A stretch of DNA of 11,464 nt from Phocaeicola_A sp963624095 (GCA_963624095.1 CAVFNZ010000080.1:1-11464); one strand, 5' to 3'. Shown: positions 1 to 6,343, counted from the stretch's first letter. Translations and numbers: made by a program. Notes: generated by a model from the letters alone, not told the origin.

Positions 1-24
1 GAGGAAAAAACTTCTTCGCGCGTT

Positions 25-54
25 TTTGTATATAGGATAATTACCGTACCTTTG
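25..54 (+). promoter_or_regulatory. Bacteroidota-type promoter, leftmost
   Basis: A TTTG box at 25-28 lies 18 bp before TACCTTTG at 47-54. This fits the Bacteroidota primary sigma-factor pattern (-33 TTTG, about 19-21 bp, -7 TAnnTTTG), one base short in spacing. Transcription would start near 60. No sizeable gene follows before the hairpin at 308-357, so the product would be a short RNA or a long leader. Confidence 0.5.
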
Positions 55-137
55 GTGCGTGAATATTGCCATGCCTATATATTTACAACATATAAATACT
101 AACTTTTTTAAAATCAATCAGATGAATCTTAAATTCA

Positions 138-195
138 CCATGCAGGCCGTGTTGTTCGCACAAGAAATGTGCAATATATGGCGATTTCTGCATGG
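138..195 (+). other. Possible RNA stem pair in leader region
   Basis: CCATGCAG at 138-145 is the exact reverse complement of CTGCATGG at 188-195. Inside it, GCACA (158-162) and TGTGC (168-172) form a second stem with a 5-nt loop. Together they could fold as a nested stem-loop in RNA made from the promoter at 25-54. The stems are short and only one sequence is available, so this may be chance. I do not recognise a known RNA family. Confidence 0.25.
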
Positions 196-212
196 ATTTG
201 ATGCAAAAACGG

Positions 213-220
213 TAACTTTG
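213..220 (+). promoter_or_regulatory. Candidate -7 box TAACTTTG
   Basis: TAACTTTG followed by CA matches the Bacteroidota -7 consensus exactly. No good TTTG lies at the usual distance: the one at 197-200 is only 12 bp upstream. If it works, the transcript would start near 227, cover the 20-codon frame at 240-302 and end at the hairpin 308-357. Confidence 0.35.
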
Positions 221-239
221 CACCAAAAGTAGGTGTCAC

Positions 240-302
240 ATGGAACCGTTATTCGAGAATTTCAAACGTAAGCTTCGGGATGTCCCCAAAGGTTTGGATT
301 GA
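240..302 (+). CDS. Candidate 20-aa small ORF
   Basis: ATG at 240 opens a 20-codon frame beginning MEPLFENFKRKL and ending in TGA at 300-302. It is amphipathic and basic in the middle (FKRKLRD). It lies about 20 bp downstream of a TAACTTTG box, and its stop is 5 bp before a perfect hairpin, which is the layout expected of a real small transcription unit. There is no clear ribosome-binding site and I recognise no family. It may instead be a chance frame inside a short non-coding RNA or the tail of a decayed gene. Confidence 0.25.
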   Translation: MEPLFENFKRKLRDVPKGLD

Positions 303-307
303 GTCCA

Positions 308-357
308 ACGCAAGGCGGGTCGATATGAAGAATGGTTCATATCGACCCGCCTTGCGT
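308..357. terminator. Perfect 22-bp-stem hairpin
   Basis: Arms 308-329 and 336-357 are exact reverse complements, with a 6-nt loop (GAATGG, 330-335). The stem is GC-rich towards its base (GGCGGGTCGA). No T-run follows on either strand, so it is not a classical intrinsic terminator. Its place between upstream promoter-like boxes and the lepA promoter suggests it insulates lepA or ends a short upstream transcript. Confidence 0.55.
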
Positions 358-455
358 ATGTGGAGAACCTGATGAAAGGCTCACTTCTGAGGGGTTGTTG
401 AGAGGTTGTTGTCACATTATAGTCCCAAAGGACTTCATTGGTATGGAATTTTTGC

Positions 456-463
456 TACCTTTG
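456..463 (+). promoter_or_regulatory. lepA promoter -7 box TACCTTTG
   Basis: TACCTTTG followed by CA is a consensus Bacteroidota -7 element 31 bp before the lepA ATG, giving a leader of about 25 nt. The -33 element is weak, with only TTCATTG-like sequence at 434-440. AGGA at 481-484 may serve as a weak ribosome-binding site. A short inverted repeat (AGTCC 421-425, GGACT 430-434) lies just upstream. Confidence 0.6.
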
Positions 464-494
464 CATCACGAAAAGAAGTAAGGAATAAACTTGA

Positions 495-2280
495 ATGAAA
501 AATATTCGCAATTTTTGCATCATAGCTCATATCGACCACGGTAAGTCAACCTTGGCGGACAGACTGCTGGAATACACGCACACCATCCAGGTCACTGAAG
601 GACAAATGCTCGACGACATGGACCTGGAACGCGAGCGCGGCATCACCATCAAAAGTCACGCCATACAGATGGAGTATACCTATAACGGGGAGAAGTATAT
701 CCTCAACCTCATCGACACGCCGGGACATGTGGACTTCTCCTACGAGGTGTCCCGTTCCATCGCCGCCTGCGAGGGCGCACTGCTGATTGTGGACGCGTCG
801 CAGGGCGTTCAGGCACAGACTATCTCCAACCTCTATATGGCTATTGACCACGATTTGGAAATCATTCCCGTCATCAACAAATGTGACATGGCCAGTGCCA
901 TGCCCGATGAGGTGGAGGACGAAATCGTGGAATTGCTGGGTTGCGACCGCGGTGAAATCATCCGTGCGTCGGGCAAGACCGGCATGGGGGTGGAGGAGAT
1001 TCTGAATGCCGTGGTGGAGCGTATCCCGCATCCCGTTGGCGATGAACAGGCTCCGCTTCAATGCCTGATTTTCGACTCCGTGTTCAACTCCTTCCGTGGC
1101 ATCATCGCCTACTTCAAGATAGAAAACGGCGTGATTCGTACGGGCGACAAGGTGAAGTTCTTCAACACGGGCAAGGAGTACATAGCCGACGAAATAGGTG
1201 TGCTGAAGATGGACATGATTCCCCGCGACGAACTGCGCACGGGCGACGTGGGCTACATCATCTCCGGCATCAAAACCTCGCGCGAGGTGAAGGTGGGCGA
1301 CACCATCACGCACATCGCCAACCCTTGCAGCGAGGCAATCTCCGGATTTGAAGAGGTGAAGCCGATGGTGTTCGCAGGTGTTTACCCCATTGAGTCCGAA
1401 GACTTTGAGGACCTGCGCTCGTCATTGGAGAAGCTGCAGCTGAATGACGCGTCGCTGACCTTCCAACCGGAGTCGTCCGTGGCGTTGGGCTTCGGTTTCC
1501 GTTGCGGATTCCTCGGACTGCTCCACATGGAGATTGTGCAGGAACGGCTCGACCGCGAGTTCAACATGAACGTCATCACCACGGTGCCCAACGTGTCGTA
1601 CCAAATCTATGATAAACAGGGTCACATGACCGAGGTGCACAACCCCGGTGGAATGCCCGACCCGACACTGATTGACCACATCGAAGAACCCTACATCAAC
1701 GCGTCCGTCATCACCACGACCGATTACATCGGCCCCATCATGACGCTCTGCCTGAGTAAGCGGGGCGAACTGGCCAAGCAGGAGTACATCTCCGGCAACC
1801 GCATGGAACTGCACTACAGGATGCCGTTGGGCGAAATCGTCATAGACTTCTACGACAAGCTGAAAAGCATCTCCAAAGGCTACGCCTCGTTCGATTATCA
1901 CCCGGCAGGCTTCCGACCCTCGAAGTTGGTCAAGCTGGATGTCTTGTTGAACGGCGAACCCGTTGACGCGCTCTCCACGCTGACGCATGTGGACAATGCC
2001 TACGAACTGGGACGGCGCATGTGCGAGAAACTGAAAGAGCTCATCCCGCGGCAACAGTTCGAGATTGCCATCCAGGCAGCTATCGGTGCCAAGATTATCG
2101 CGCGCGAGACCATCAAGGCCGTCCGNNNNNNNNNNCGTGACCGCCAAGTGTTACGGTGGCGACGTGAGCCGTAAGCGCAAACTGTTGGAGAAGCAGAAGA
2201 AGGGTAAGAAACGAATGAAACAGATTGGTAACGTCGAGGTGCCGCAAAAGGCCTTCCTGGCGGTGCTGAAACTTGATTGA
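495..2280 (+). CDS. lepA: Elongation factor 4 (LepA GTPase), with assembly gap
   Basis: LepA is a ribosome-associated translational GTPase of the EF-G-like class, implicated in back-translocation and ribosome assembly or stress adaptation. Visible motifs are the P-loop AHIDHGKST (residues 11-19), RGITIK (48-53), DTPGHVDF (74-81, catalytic His78) and NKCD (128-131). The LepA-specific C-terminal domain ends with [20 protein letters not shown] and a run to AVLKLD. The reading frame before the N-run (ending ...TIKAVR) and after it (VTAKCYGGD, from 2137) differ by one base as written. The family sequence there is R-K-N/D-V-T-A-K, which needs 6 unknown bases rather than 10. With 6 bases the protein is 593 residues, the length I would expect, and ends at TGA 2278-2280. 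The gene is therefore intact and the frameshift is an artefact of a fixed-length gap. ATG 495 is chosen because it gives the canonical [18 protein letters not shown] start. Confidence 0.97.
2126..2135. other. Assembly gap (10 N) in lepA
   Basis: Ten undetermined bases interrupt lepA eight codons after RETIK begins. Conserved LepA sequence predicts the missing bases encode the end of an Arg codon, Lys, and most of an Asn/Asp codon, which is 6 nt. The run is thus a fixed-size placeholder, and it shifts the apparent frame by one. Confidence 0.95.
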
Positions 2281-2286
2281 CGCAAG

Positions 2287-2865
2287 ATGGACAAGAAGAG
2301 AGACATAGCCGAAATAATCTCAGACAAGTTCTTTAAGCTGTCGCGCCAGAACAGGGAGAGGTTGGCTATGGTTTTGGTTCCTTTCAAACTGAAGAAAGGC
2401 GAGAAACTGGTCGATAGGGGAGAACGGTGCAACTACATCTACTTTATCGAGAAGGGTATCGTGCGTCAGTACTACTTCAAATACAACAAGGACCTCACCG
2501 AGCATTTCGCTTGTGAGGGCGAGATGCTCACGTGCATCGAAAGTTTCTTGCTGAAACAGCCTTCTCAGCTGATGATAGAGACTTTGGAGAACACCGCCTC
2601 GTGGGGCATTTCGTATGACGACTGGATGACGCTGACCGAGGAGTCGAGGGAGATTGACCTGCTCTACCGCCACATCCTGGAGATGGGACTGATTCTGTCC
2701 CAACAGAAGGCGGACATGCTCCGCTTCGAACCGGCCCACGTCCGTTACAACCGCCTGTTGGAATCCAATCCGCAGATTCTGCAGCGTGTCCCCTTGGTAC
2801 ACATCGCCTCTTACCTGCAGATGACTCCCGAGACCCTGAGTCGTGTCCGCTCCGGACAGATGTAA
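2287..2865 (+). CDS. Crp/Fnr-family transcriptional regulator
   Basis: This 192-residue protein has the Crp/Fnr two-domain plan. A cyclic-nucleotide-binding-like beta barrel lies at about residues 28-115 (KLKKGEKLVDRGERCNYIYFIEKGIVRQYYF). A dimerisation helix spans about 118-145, and a C-terminal helix-turn-helix ends IASYLQMTPETLSRVRS (173-189). The recognition-helix pattern E-T-L-S-R resembles the E-xx-S-R of Fnr. No N-terminal cysteine cluster for an Fe-S centre is visible, and the cAMP-contacting Arg-Ser motif of true CRP is not obvious, so the effector is unknown. The protein ends right after the recognition helix, without a clear wing, as in many Bacteroidota members. ATG 2287 lies 6 bp after the lepA stop with no promoter between, so it is probably co-transcribed with lepA. 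Two palindrome arrays lie directly downstream; whether it binds them is an open question. Confidence 0.88.
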   Translation: MDKKRDIAEIISDKFFKLSRQNRERLAMVLVPFKLKKGEKLVDRGERCNYIYFIEKGIVRQYYFKYNKDLTEHFACEGEMLTCIESFLLKQPSQLMIETLENTASWGISYDDWMTLTEESREIDLLYRHILEMGLILSQQKADMLRFEPAHVRYNRLLESNPQILQRVPLVHIASYLQMTPETLSRVRSGQM

Positions 2866-2882
2866 GACCGCCCCACACCTAA

Positions 2883-2970
2883 CGTAAGTACTTGCATCCG
2901 TCAACGTAAGTACTTTCATTGGTCATCGTAAGTACTTACAACCGCCATCGTAAGTTCTTGCGTTCTTTAG
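2883..2970. repeat. Four-unit 22-bp tandem array with AAGTACTT palindromes
   Basis: Four units begin CGTAAGTACTT or a one-base variant, with palindrome cores at 2886-2893, 2908-2915, 2930-2937 and 2952-2959. The period is exactly 22 bp. Copy 3 is a 12-bp perfect palindrome, GTAAGTACTTAC (2928-2939). Copy 4 is degenerate (AAGTTCTT). Partial conservation continues after the core (CA, then a G and CA towards the unit end). The array starts 17 bp after the Crp/Fnr-type gene stops. The 22-bp pitch is about two helical turns, which would put all cores on one DNA face. Operator array, RNA hairpin cluster and repeat remnant are all possible. Confidence 0.85.
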
Positions 2971-3046
2971 GGGTTACTTTACGAAGAAGCTGACAAGGAA
3001 TTTAGTTGGATAGCCGGCGGCTGACAAGCGAAATCGGGGTGTGACA

Positions 3047-3104
3047 TGAGGTTAACCTCAAGAGCCCATGAGGTTAACCTCTCGGGGCTGTGAGGTTAAC
3101 CTCA
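3047..3104. repeat. Three-unit 22-bp-pitch array of TGAGGTTAACCTCA palindromes
   Basis: Copies at 3047-3060, 3069-3082 and 3091-3104 share the 12-bp palindrome GAGGTTAACCTC. Copies 1 and 3 are perfect 14-bp palindromes, while copy 2 ends in T. Starts are exactly 22 bp apart and the 8-bp spacers share no sequence, so the palindrome rather than the whole unit is conserved. Because each copy is self-complementary, any two can also pair in RNA as a 13-14 bp stem with an 8- or 30-nt loop. Half-sites TGAGG and CCTCA around 4 bp have the 5-4-5 geometry of Fnr-type operators. Confidence 0.9.
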
Positions 3105-3266
3105 TTAAAAATAATCCCTGAATGGTAACTTTCCCCGGTTTCACCAGACCCTATTTCTCTATTCACTGAAACAGCAGACACTTTATGTCGAGCCGTGCTA
3201 AGTCGATAGACAAAAGCGAAAAGGCCGTGCTTGCCACCGGGTTCTTGGACTGACCCTAAACCCCTT

Positions 3267-4922
3267 TTAGATGGCGTCCTTGTAGAGGAAACGCTTGATG
3301 CTCTTCTTCGGGGTCTTCTCAAACTCTTCTTTAAAGACTTTCATGCCGGAGAGCTGGGAGTAGGCGGGGAGCATGGCGTTCAGTGCCGTACGGTTCTCCT
3401 CCATGACGCGCTCGATGTCCTCGTCACTGAGTCCCTGGGCGTTGGCCTCGTCGTAATCGGGATGAACCAAACCATAGAGCTTGGCGTCCTTTTGGATAAC
3501 GATGGACTCGGCCACAAGGGGCAGGCCGTTGAGCTTTTCCTCAATCTCTTCGGGGTAGATGTTTTGTCCCGACGGACCCAACAGCATGTTCTTGCTACGC
3601 CCTTTGATGAAGACATTGCCCTCGGCATCGATAATGCCCAAGTCGCCCGTGTGCAGCCATCCGTCCTTGTCGAGCACTTCGGCCGTCGCTTCGGGGTTCT
3701 TGTAGTATCCCAACATCACGTTCGGTCCCTTGCAGACGATTTCGCCCACTTCGTGTTGCGGGTCGTCGCTCAGCACCTTCACCTGCATTCGTTGCACGGC
3801 CTTGCCGCAGGAGTTCGGAGCGAAACGCTTCCAGTCCTCGTAACAGATGATGGGCGCGCACTCCGTCATTCCGTAACCCACGGTATAGGGGAAGTCAATC
3901 ATCTTCAGGAAGTTCTCCACGTCGGGGTTGAAGGCGGCCCCGCCGACAATCACCTCGTAGAACTTGCCTCCGAAAGCGTTGATAACCTGCTCGCGGACCG
4001 TCGCCTTTATCTTGTCGTTGATGATAGGCACCTTAAGCAGAATCTTCATCGTCGGAGTCTGCAGCTTAGGCAACACGTTCTTCTTGATGATCTTTTCGAT
4101 AATCAACGGAACGGCGATGATAATGTCGGGCTTGATGTCGGCGAATGCCTGGAATACTATTTTGGGGCTGGGTATGCGCGTGAGGAAAAAGATGTGGCAA
4201 CCGACGGTGAACTCGTAGAGGAACTCGAAAGCAAGTCCGTACATGTGCGCCATCGGGAGCATGGAAATCAGCTTGTCGCCCGGGTGGAGACTCAGCACTT
4301 CGTAGGCGAACATCATGTTCGAGGTGAGTGCCCTGTAGGGAATCATCACGCCTTTGGACATGCTTGTCGTTCCGGAAGTGTAGTTTATCAAGGCCAATTC
4401 ATCGGGTGAGTCCTTGTAGTAACTTACGTGTTCCTTTCGGAAGTTCTTCGGGTATTTCTTTCCGAACATTTCGTTGAGGTGCTCACGCGCGTAGGTCAAC
4501 TTCTCGGTACGCGACACCAGCAGCGAATAGTCATTGATCAGGATGATGCCTTCGAGGTCCGGCATTTGGTTGGCGTCCAACTCCGGCCACACCATGTCTC
4601 CGACCAGCAGGAGCTTGGCGTCGGAATGGTTGACCAAATGGTGGATGTTCTCGGCCTTGAACTCATGAAGGATGGGCACCGCCACCGCTCCGTAGGTGAC
4701 AATCGCCAAAAACGCCGAGCCCCAATAGGAGCTGTTGCGTCCGCAGATGGCTATCTTGTCACCCTTGACTACACCACTCGCTTCGAACATTATGTGCAGT
4801 TTCTCTATCTTTCGAGCTACATCTCTGTATTGTAATGTCGAGCCGTTATAATCAGTCAGAGCATCCAAATCCCAGTGCTCCTTTATTCCCTTCTCAATGT
4901 AGGCAATAAAACTTTCTTCCAT
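3267..4922 (-). CDS. AMP-forming acyl-CoA ligase (long-chain fatty acid type)
   Basis: This is a member of the ANL adenylating superfamily. It would activate a fatty acid or related carboxylate with ATP to an acyl-AMP and then form the CoA thioester in the cytoplasm or at the membrane. From the ATG at 4922 the protein has 551 residues, normal for the family. Motifs are the phosphate-binding loop YTSGTTSMSKG (about 181-191), YGMTECAP (about 350-357), the hinge and catalytic aspartate in GWLHTGDLG (about 421-429), and IKGRSKNM (about 439-446). The usual C-terminal lysine motif (often P-K-T-x-x-G-K-I-x-R) appears as TPKKSIKRFLY. A TTG at 4934 would add MCNS; the ATG is preferred because it leaves about 22 nt of leader after the promoter at 4951-4981. 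The gene stands alone. The exact substrate cannot be read from the sequence. Confidence 0.9.
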   Translation of the reverse strand: MEESFIAYIEKGIKEHWDLDALTDYNGSTLQYRDVARKIEKLHIMFEASGVVKGDKIAICGRNSSYWGSAFLAIVTYGAVAVPILHEFKAENIHHLVNHSDAKLLLVGDMVWPELDANQMPDLEGIILINDYSLLVSRTEKLTYAREHLNEMFGKKYPKNFRKEHVSYYKDSPDELALINYTSGTTSMSKGVMIPYRALTSNMMFAYEVLSLHPGDKLISMLPMAHMYGLAFEFLYEFTVGCHIFFLTRIPSPKIVFQAFADIKPDIIIAVPLIIEKIIKKNVLPKLQTPTMKILLKVPIINDKIKATVREQVINAFGGKFYEVIVGGAAFNPDVENFLKMIDFPYTVGYGMTECAPIICYEDWKRFAPNSCGKAVQRMQVKVLSDDPQHEVGEIVCKGPNVMLGYYKNPEATAEVLDKDGWLHTGDLGIIDAEGNVFIKGRSKNMLLGPSGQNIYPEEIEEKLNGLPLVAESIVIQKDAKLYGLVHPDYDEANAQGLSDEDIERVMEENRTALNAMLPAYSQLSGMKVFKEEFEKTPKKSIKRFLYKDAI

Positions 4923-4950
4923 ACTATTGCACAATTAAACTTAATCTGTG

Positions 4951-4981
4951 CAAAGATAGGTCTTAATACATAACCAGCAAA
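4951..4981 (-). promoter_or_regulatory. Promoter of the acyl-CoA ligase gene
   Basis: On the minus strand TTTG (complement of 4978-4981) is followed after exactly 19 bp by TATCTTTG (complement of 4951-4958), a consensus Bacteroidota promoter. Transcription would start near 4944, about 22 nt before the ATG at 4922. The downstream position relative to the 5045-5095 hairpin supports a separate transcription unit from yggS. Confidence 0.8.
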
Positions 4982-5044
4982 CATTTTCTCCCATTAAAAC
5001 GCATTTTGACGGAAAAAGAACACTTTTTCTCTACTATTGTCCTA

Positions 5045-5095
5045 ACGAAACGCTCCAAGAGGAATCCCGACGGGATTCCTCTTGGAGCGTTTCGT
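5045..5095. terminator. Perfect 25-bp-arm hairpin after yggS
   Basis: Arms 5045-5069 and 5071-5095 are exact reverse complements around a single central A (5070). In RNA this gives about a 24-bp stem with a 3-nt loop. It lies 26 bp past the yggS stop and before the ligase promoter, so it probably ends or insulates the DUF4494-yggS transcript. No T-run follows on the minus strand, which makes it non-classical. Its build resembles the 308-357 hairpin, but the sequence differs. Confidence 0.65.
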
Positions 5096-5121
5096 AGCGT
5101 GAATGAAACTCCTCGGCGGAG

Positions 5122-5814
5122 TCATTTGTAGACGCGGTCGCCGAAAATCTTGCTGCCTACACGCACCAACGTAGCACCGGCTTGGATGGCGATGGGGTAG
5201 TCGTGGCTNNNNNNNNNNTCGTGGCTCATCCCCATGGAGAGTTCCTTGAAGGCGGGGTCTTGGCTGAAGTACTCCCTCTTTACCTTATTATAATAGGAGT
5301 GCAGCGTCTCGAACTCGGTGCGGATTTGCTTCTCGTCGTCCACATTGCTGGCCATGCCCATCAGTCCGCGGATGCTCACATGGCTCAGGCTCTTCCATTC
5401 GCCCGCCCGTAGCATTTCGGTACACTCCTCTTCGGAGAAGCCGAACTTGGTCTCTTCCGTGGCGATGTGTATCTGCAGCAGGCAAGGAATCACGTGTCCG
5501 CACTTCTCGGCCTGGCGGTCAATCTCGGTCAGCAGCTTGTAGCTGTCCACACTGTGAATCAGCGAGATGAACGGCGCGATATACTTAATCTTGTTGCTCT
5601 GCAAGTGTCCGATGAAGTGCCACTCGATGTCTTTGGGCAAAGCCTCCTGTTTGGCGACGAGCTCCTGTGCCTTGCTTTCGCCGAACACCCGTTGGCCGCA
5701 CGCGTACGCCTCCTCGATGTACTCCATCGGTTGGTATTTCGACACGGCAACGAGGCGTACCGACGACGGGAGTTCCGCCTTTACCGCTTGCAGATTATGA
5801 GCGATGTCAGTCAT
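5122..5814 (-). CDS. yggS: YggS-family PLP-binding homeostasis protein
   Basis: YggS (PLPBP/COG0325) is a cytosolic alanine-racemase-fold protein that binds pyridoxal 5'-phosphate and keeps B6 and amino/keto-acid pools balanced; no catalytic activity is established. The PLP lysine is in AVSKYQP (Lys26). Other family motifs are FGES (44-47), WHFIGHLQSNK (65-75), VSIRGLMGMA (146-155), ELSMGMSHD and VRVGSKIFGDR near the end. A 10-N run falls in the MGMSHD motif. As written the Ser-His is duplicated on both sides of the gap; collapsing the duplicated 8 bp gives MGMSHDYPIAI and a 224-residue protein, normal for the family. The gene starts 12 bp after the DUF4494-like gene stops, so the two form an operon. 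Confidence 0.95.
   Translation of the reverse strand: MTDIAHNLQAVKAELPSSVRLVAVSKYQPMEYIEEAYACGQRVFGESKAQELVAKQEALPKDIEWHFIGHLQSNKIKYIAPFISLIHSVDSYKLLTEIDRQAEKCGHVIPCLLQIHIATEETKFGFSEEECTEMLRAGEWKSLSHVSIRGLMGMASNVDDEKQIRTEFETLHSYYNKVKREYFSQDPAFKELSMGMSHXXXXSHDYPIAIQAGATLVRVGSKIFGDRVYK
5201..5226. other. Spurious assembly gap with 8-bp duplicated flanks
   Basis: TCGTGGCT occurs at 5201-5208, directly before ten N (5209-5218), and again at 5219-5226 directly after. Removing the N and one copy restores a normal YggS sequence. The two contigs therefore most likely overlap by these 8 bases and no sequence is missing. The artefact is 18 bp, so it keeps the frame and adds six false residues. Confidence 0.93.
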
Positions 5815-5826
5815 GGCCGCACGGGT

Positions 5827-6309
5827 TTAGTTGGTATGGCCGGCTTCGGGGAACTCGGGCTTCACGTCCGGCTCGGCCTCGTAAGGGTAAACGTCCATAA
5901 TCAGGGTCTCGCTGACAGAAGCGATGGAGTAGTCGGCCATCGTGCCTTTCATCCCCTCGTCCAGCTTCTTCACCGCGTCGCGCAGGTCAGCAGCTTGCAC
6001 CAGTATTTGTGTGGCGGTCTTCTTCTCCGCTCCGCTCTTCTCGTCCAGTGTGATGAAGTAGAGCTTGCACTTGAACCAACGGTCGGCGGCCTCTTCGTCG
6101 GACGCGAAGAGTTCGCTGTAGTTGGCGCGCTTGATGTCCGAAACGGTAAACTCTCCGCTGATGAAGGGGGTCATCTCCTCGATGATTCGTTTCTCCGCCT
6201 CGGTGAAGCTCAGGGCATCCACCAGGTAGGGTTCTGTCACTTTCTTATTGAGTCCGTTTTCCAAGGTCTTCTCGTAACGGATCTTACATTCAAACCAGTT
6301 GTGCATCAT
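5827..6309 (-). CDS. DUF4494-like protein of unknown function
   Basis: This protein of about 160 residues begins MMHNWFECKIRYEKTLENG and ends in a proline- and acid-rich tail. The N-terminal MHNWFECKIRYEK and the central KKVTEPYLVDALSFTEAE segments match my recollection of the DUF4494 family, which is largely restricted to Bacteroidota. No signal peptide, membrane segment or catalytic motif is visible, so it should be soluble and cytoplasmic. Start: ATG at 6309 or the next ATG at 6306. A longer frame from a TTG at 6348 is unlikely because the -7 box at 6336-6343 lies within it. It is the first gene of an operon with yggS, 12 bp apart, which hints at a link to PLP or amino-acid metabolism but does not prove one. 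Confidence 0.8.
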   Translation of the reverse strand: MMHNWFECKIRYEKTLENGLNKKVTEPYLVDALSFTEAEKRIIEEMTPFISGEFTVSDIKRANYSELFASDEEAADRWFKCKLYFITLDEKSGAEKKTATQILVQAADLRDAVKKLDEGMKGTMADYSIASVSETLIMDVYPYEAEPDVKPEFPEAGHTN

Positions 6310-6335
6310 AATGATTAATTGTTTCTTTCGGAGCG

Positions 6336-6343
6336 CAAACTTA
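6336..6343 (-). promoter_or_regulatory. -7 box of the DUF4494-yggS operon
   Basis: The minus strand reads TAAGTTTG (complement of 6336-6343), matching TAnnTTTG, 26 bp before the ATG at 6309. No TTTG lies at the right distance upstream; the nearest candidate is TTCG near 6367-6370. This suggests a weaker or regulated promoter than its divergent neighbour. Confidence 0.5.

Larger units (their letters stand above)
2866..3266. other. Convergent intergenic region, otherwise empty
   Basis: This 401-bp stretch separates the convergent Crp/Fnr-type and acyl-CoA ligase genes. Apart from the two palindrome arrays I see only a small inverted repeat, AGCCGGCGGCT, near 3012. I find no convincing open frame, tRNA or intrinsic terminator with a T-run. 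Termination of both flanking genes may rely on the arrays or on Rho. Confidence 0.6.

Noticed and set aside
122..232. 36-codon open frame in the leader region
   Set aside because: It spans the nested stem pair and contains the TAACTTTG promoter-like box, and has no ribosome-binding site or recognisable family; more likely chance.
2124..2174. Genuine lepA frameshift or pseudogene
   Set aside because: Both sides encode highly conserved LepA sequence, and the frame change coincides exactly with the 10-N placeholder.
2883..3104. CRISPR array
   Set aside because: The repeats are 12-14 bp palindromes with 8-11 bp spacers, far below CRISPR repeat and spacer sizes, and no cas gene is nearby.
3231..4409. 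Long plus-strand open frame antisense to the acyl-CoA ligase
   Set aside because: The opposite strand carries clear ANL motifs and its own promoter. The antisense frame has Leu/Val/His-rich shadow composition and no recognisable family.
5045..5095. Integron attC site or transposon end
   Set aside because: The arms are perfectly complementary with no bulges or core sites, and there is no integrase, transposase or target-site duplication nearby.
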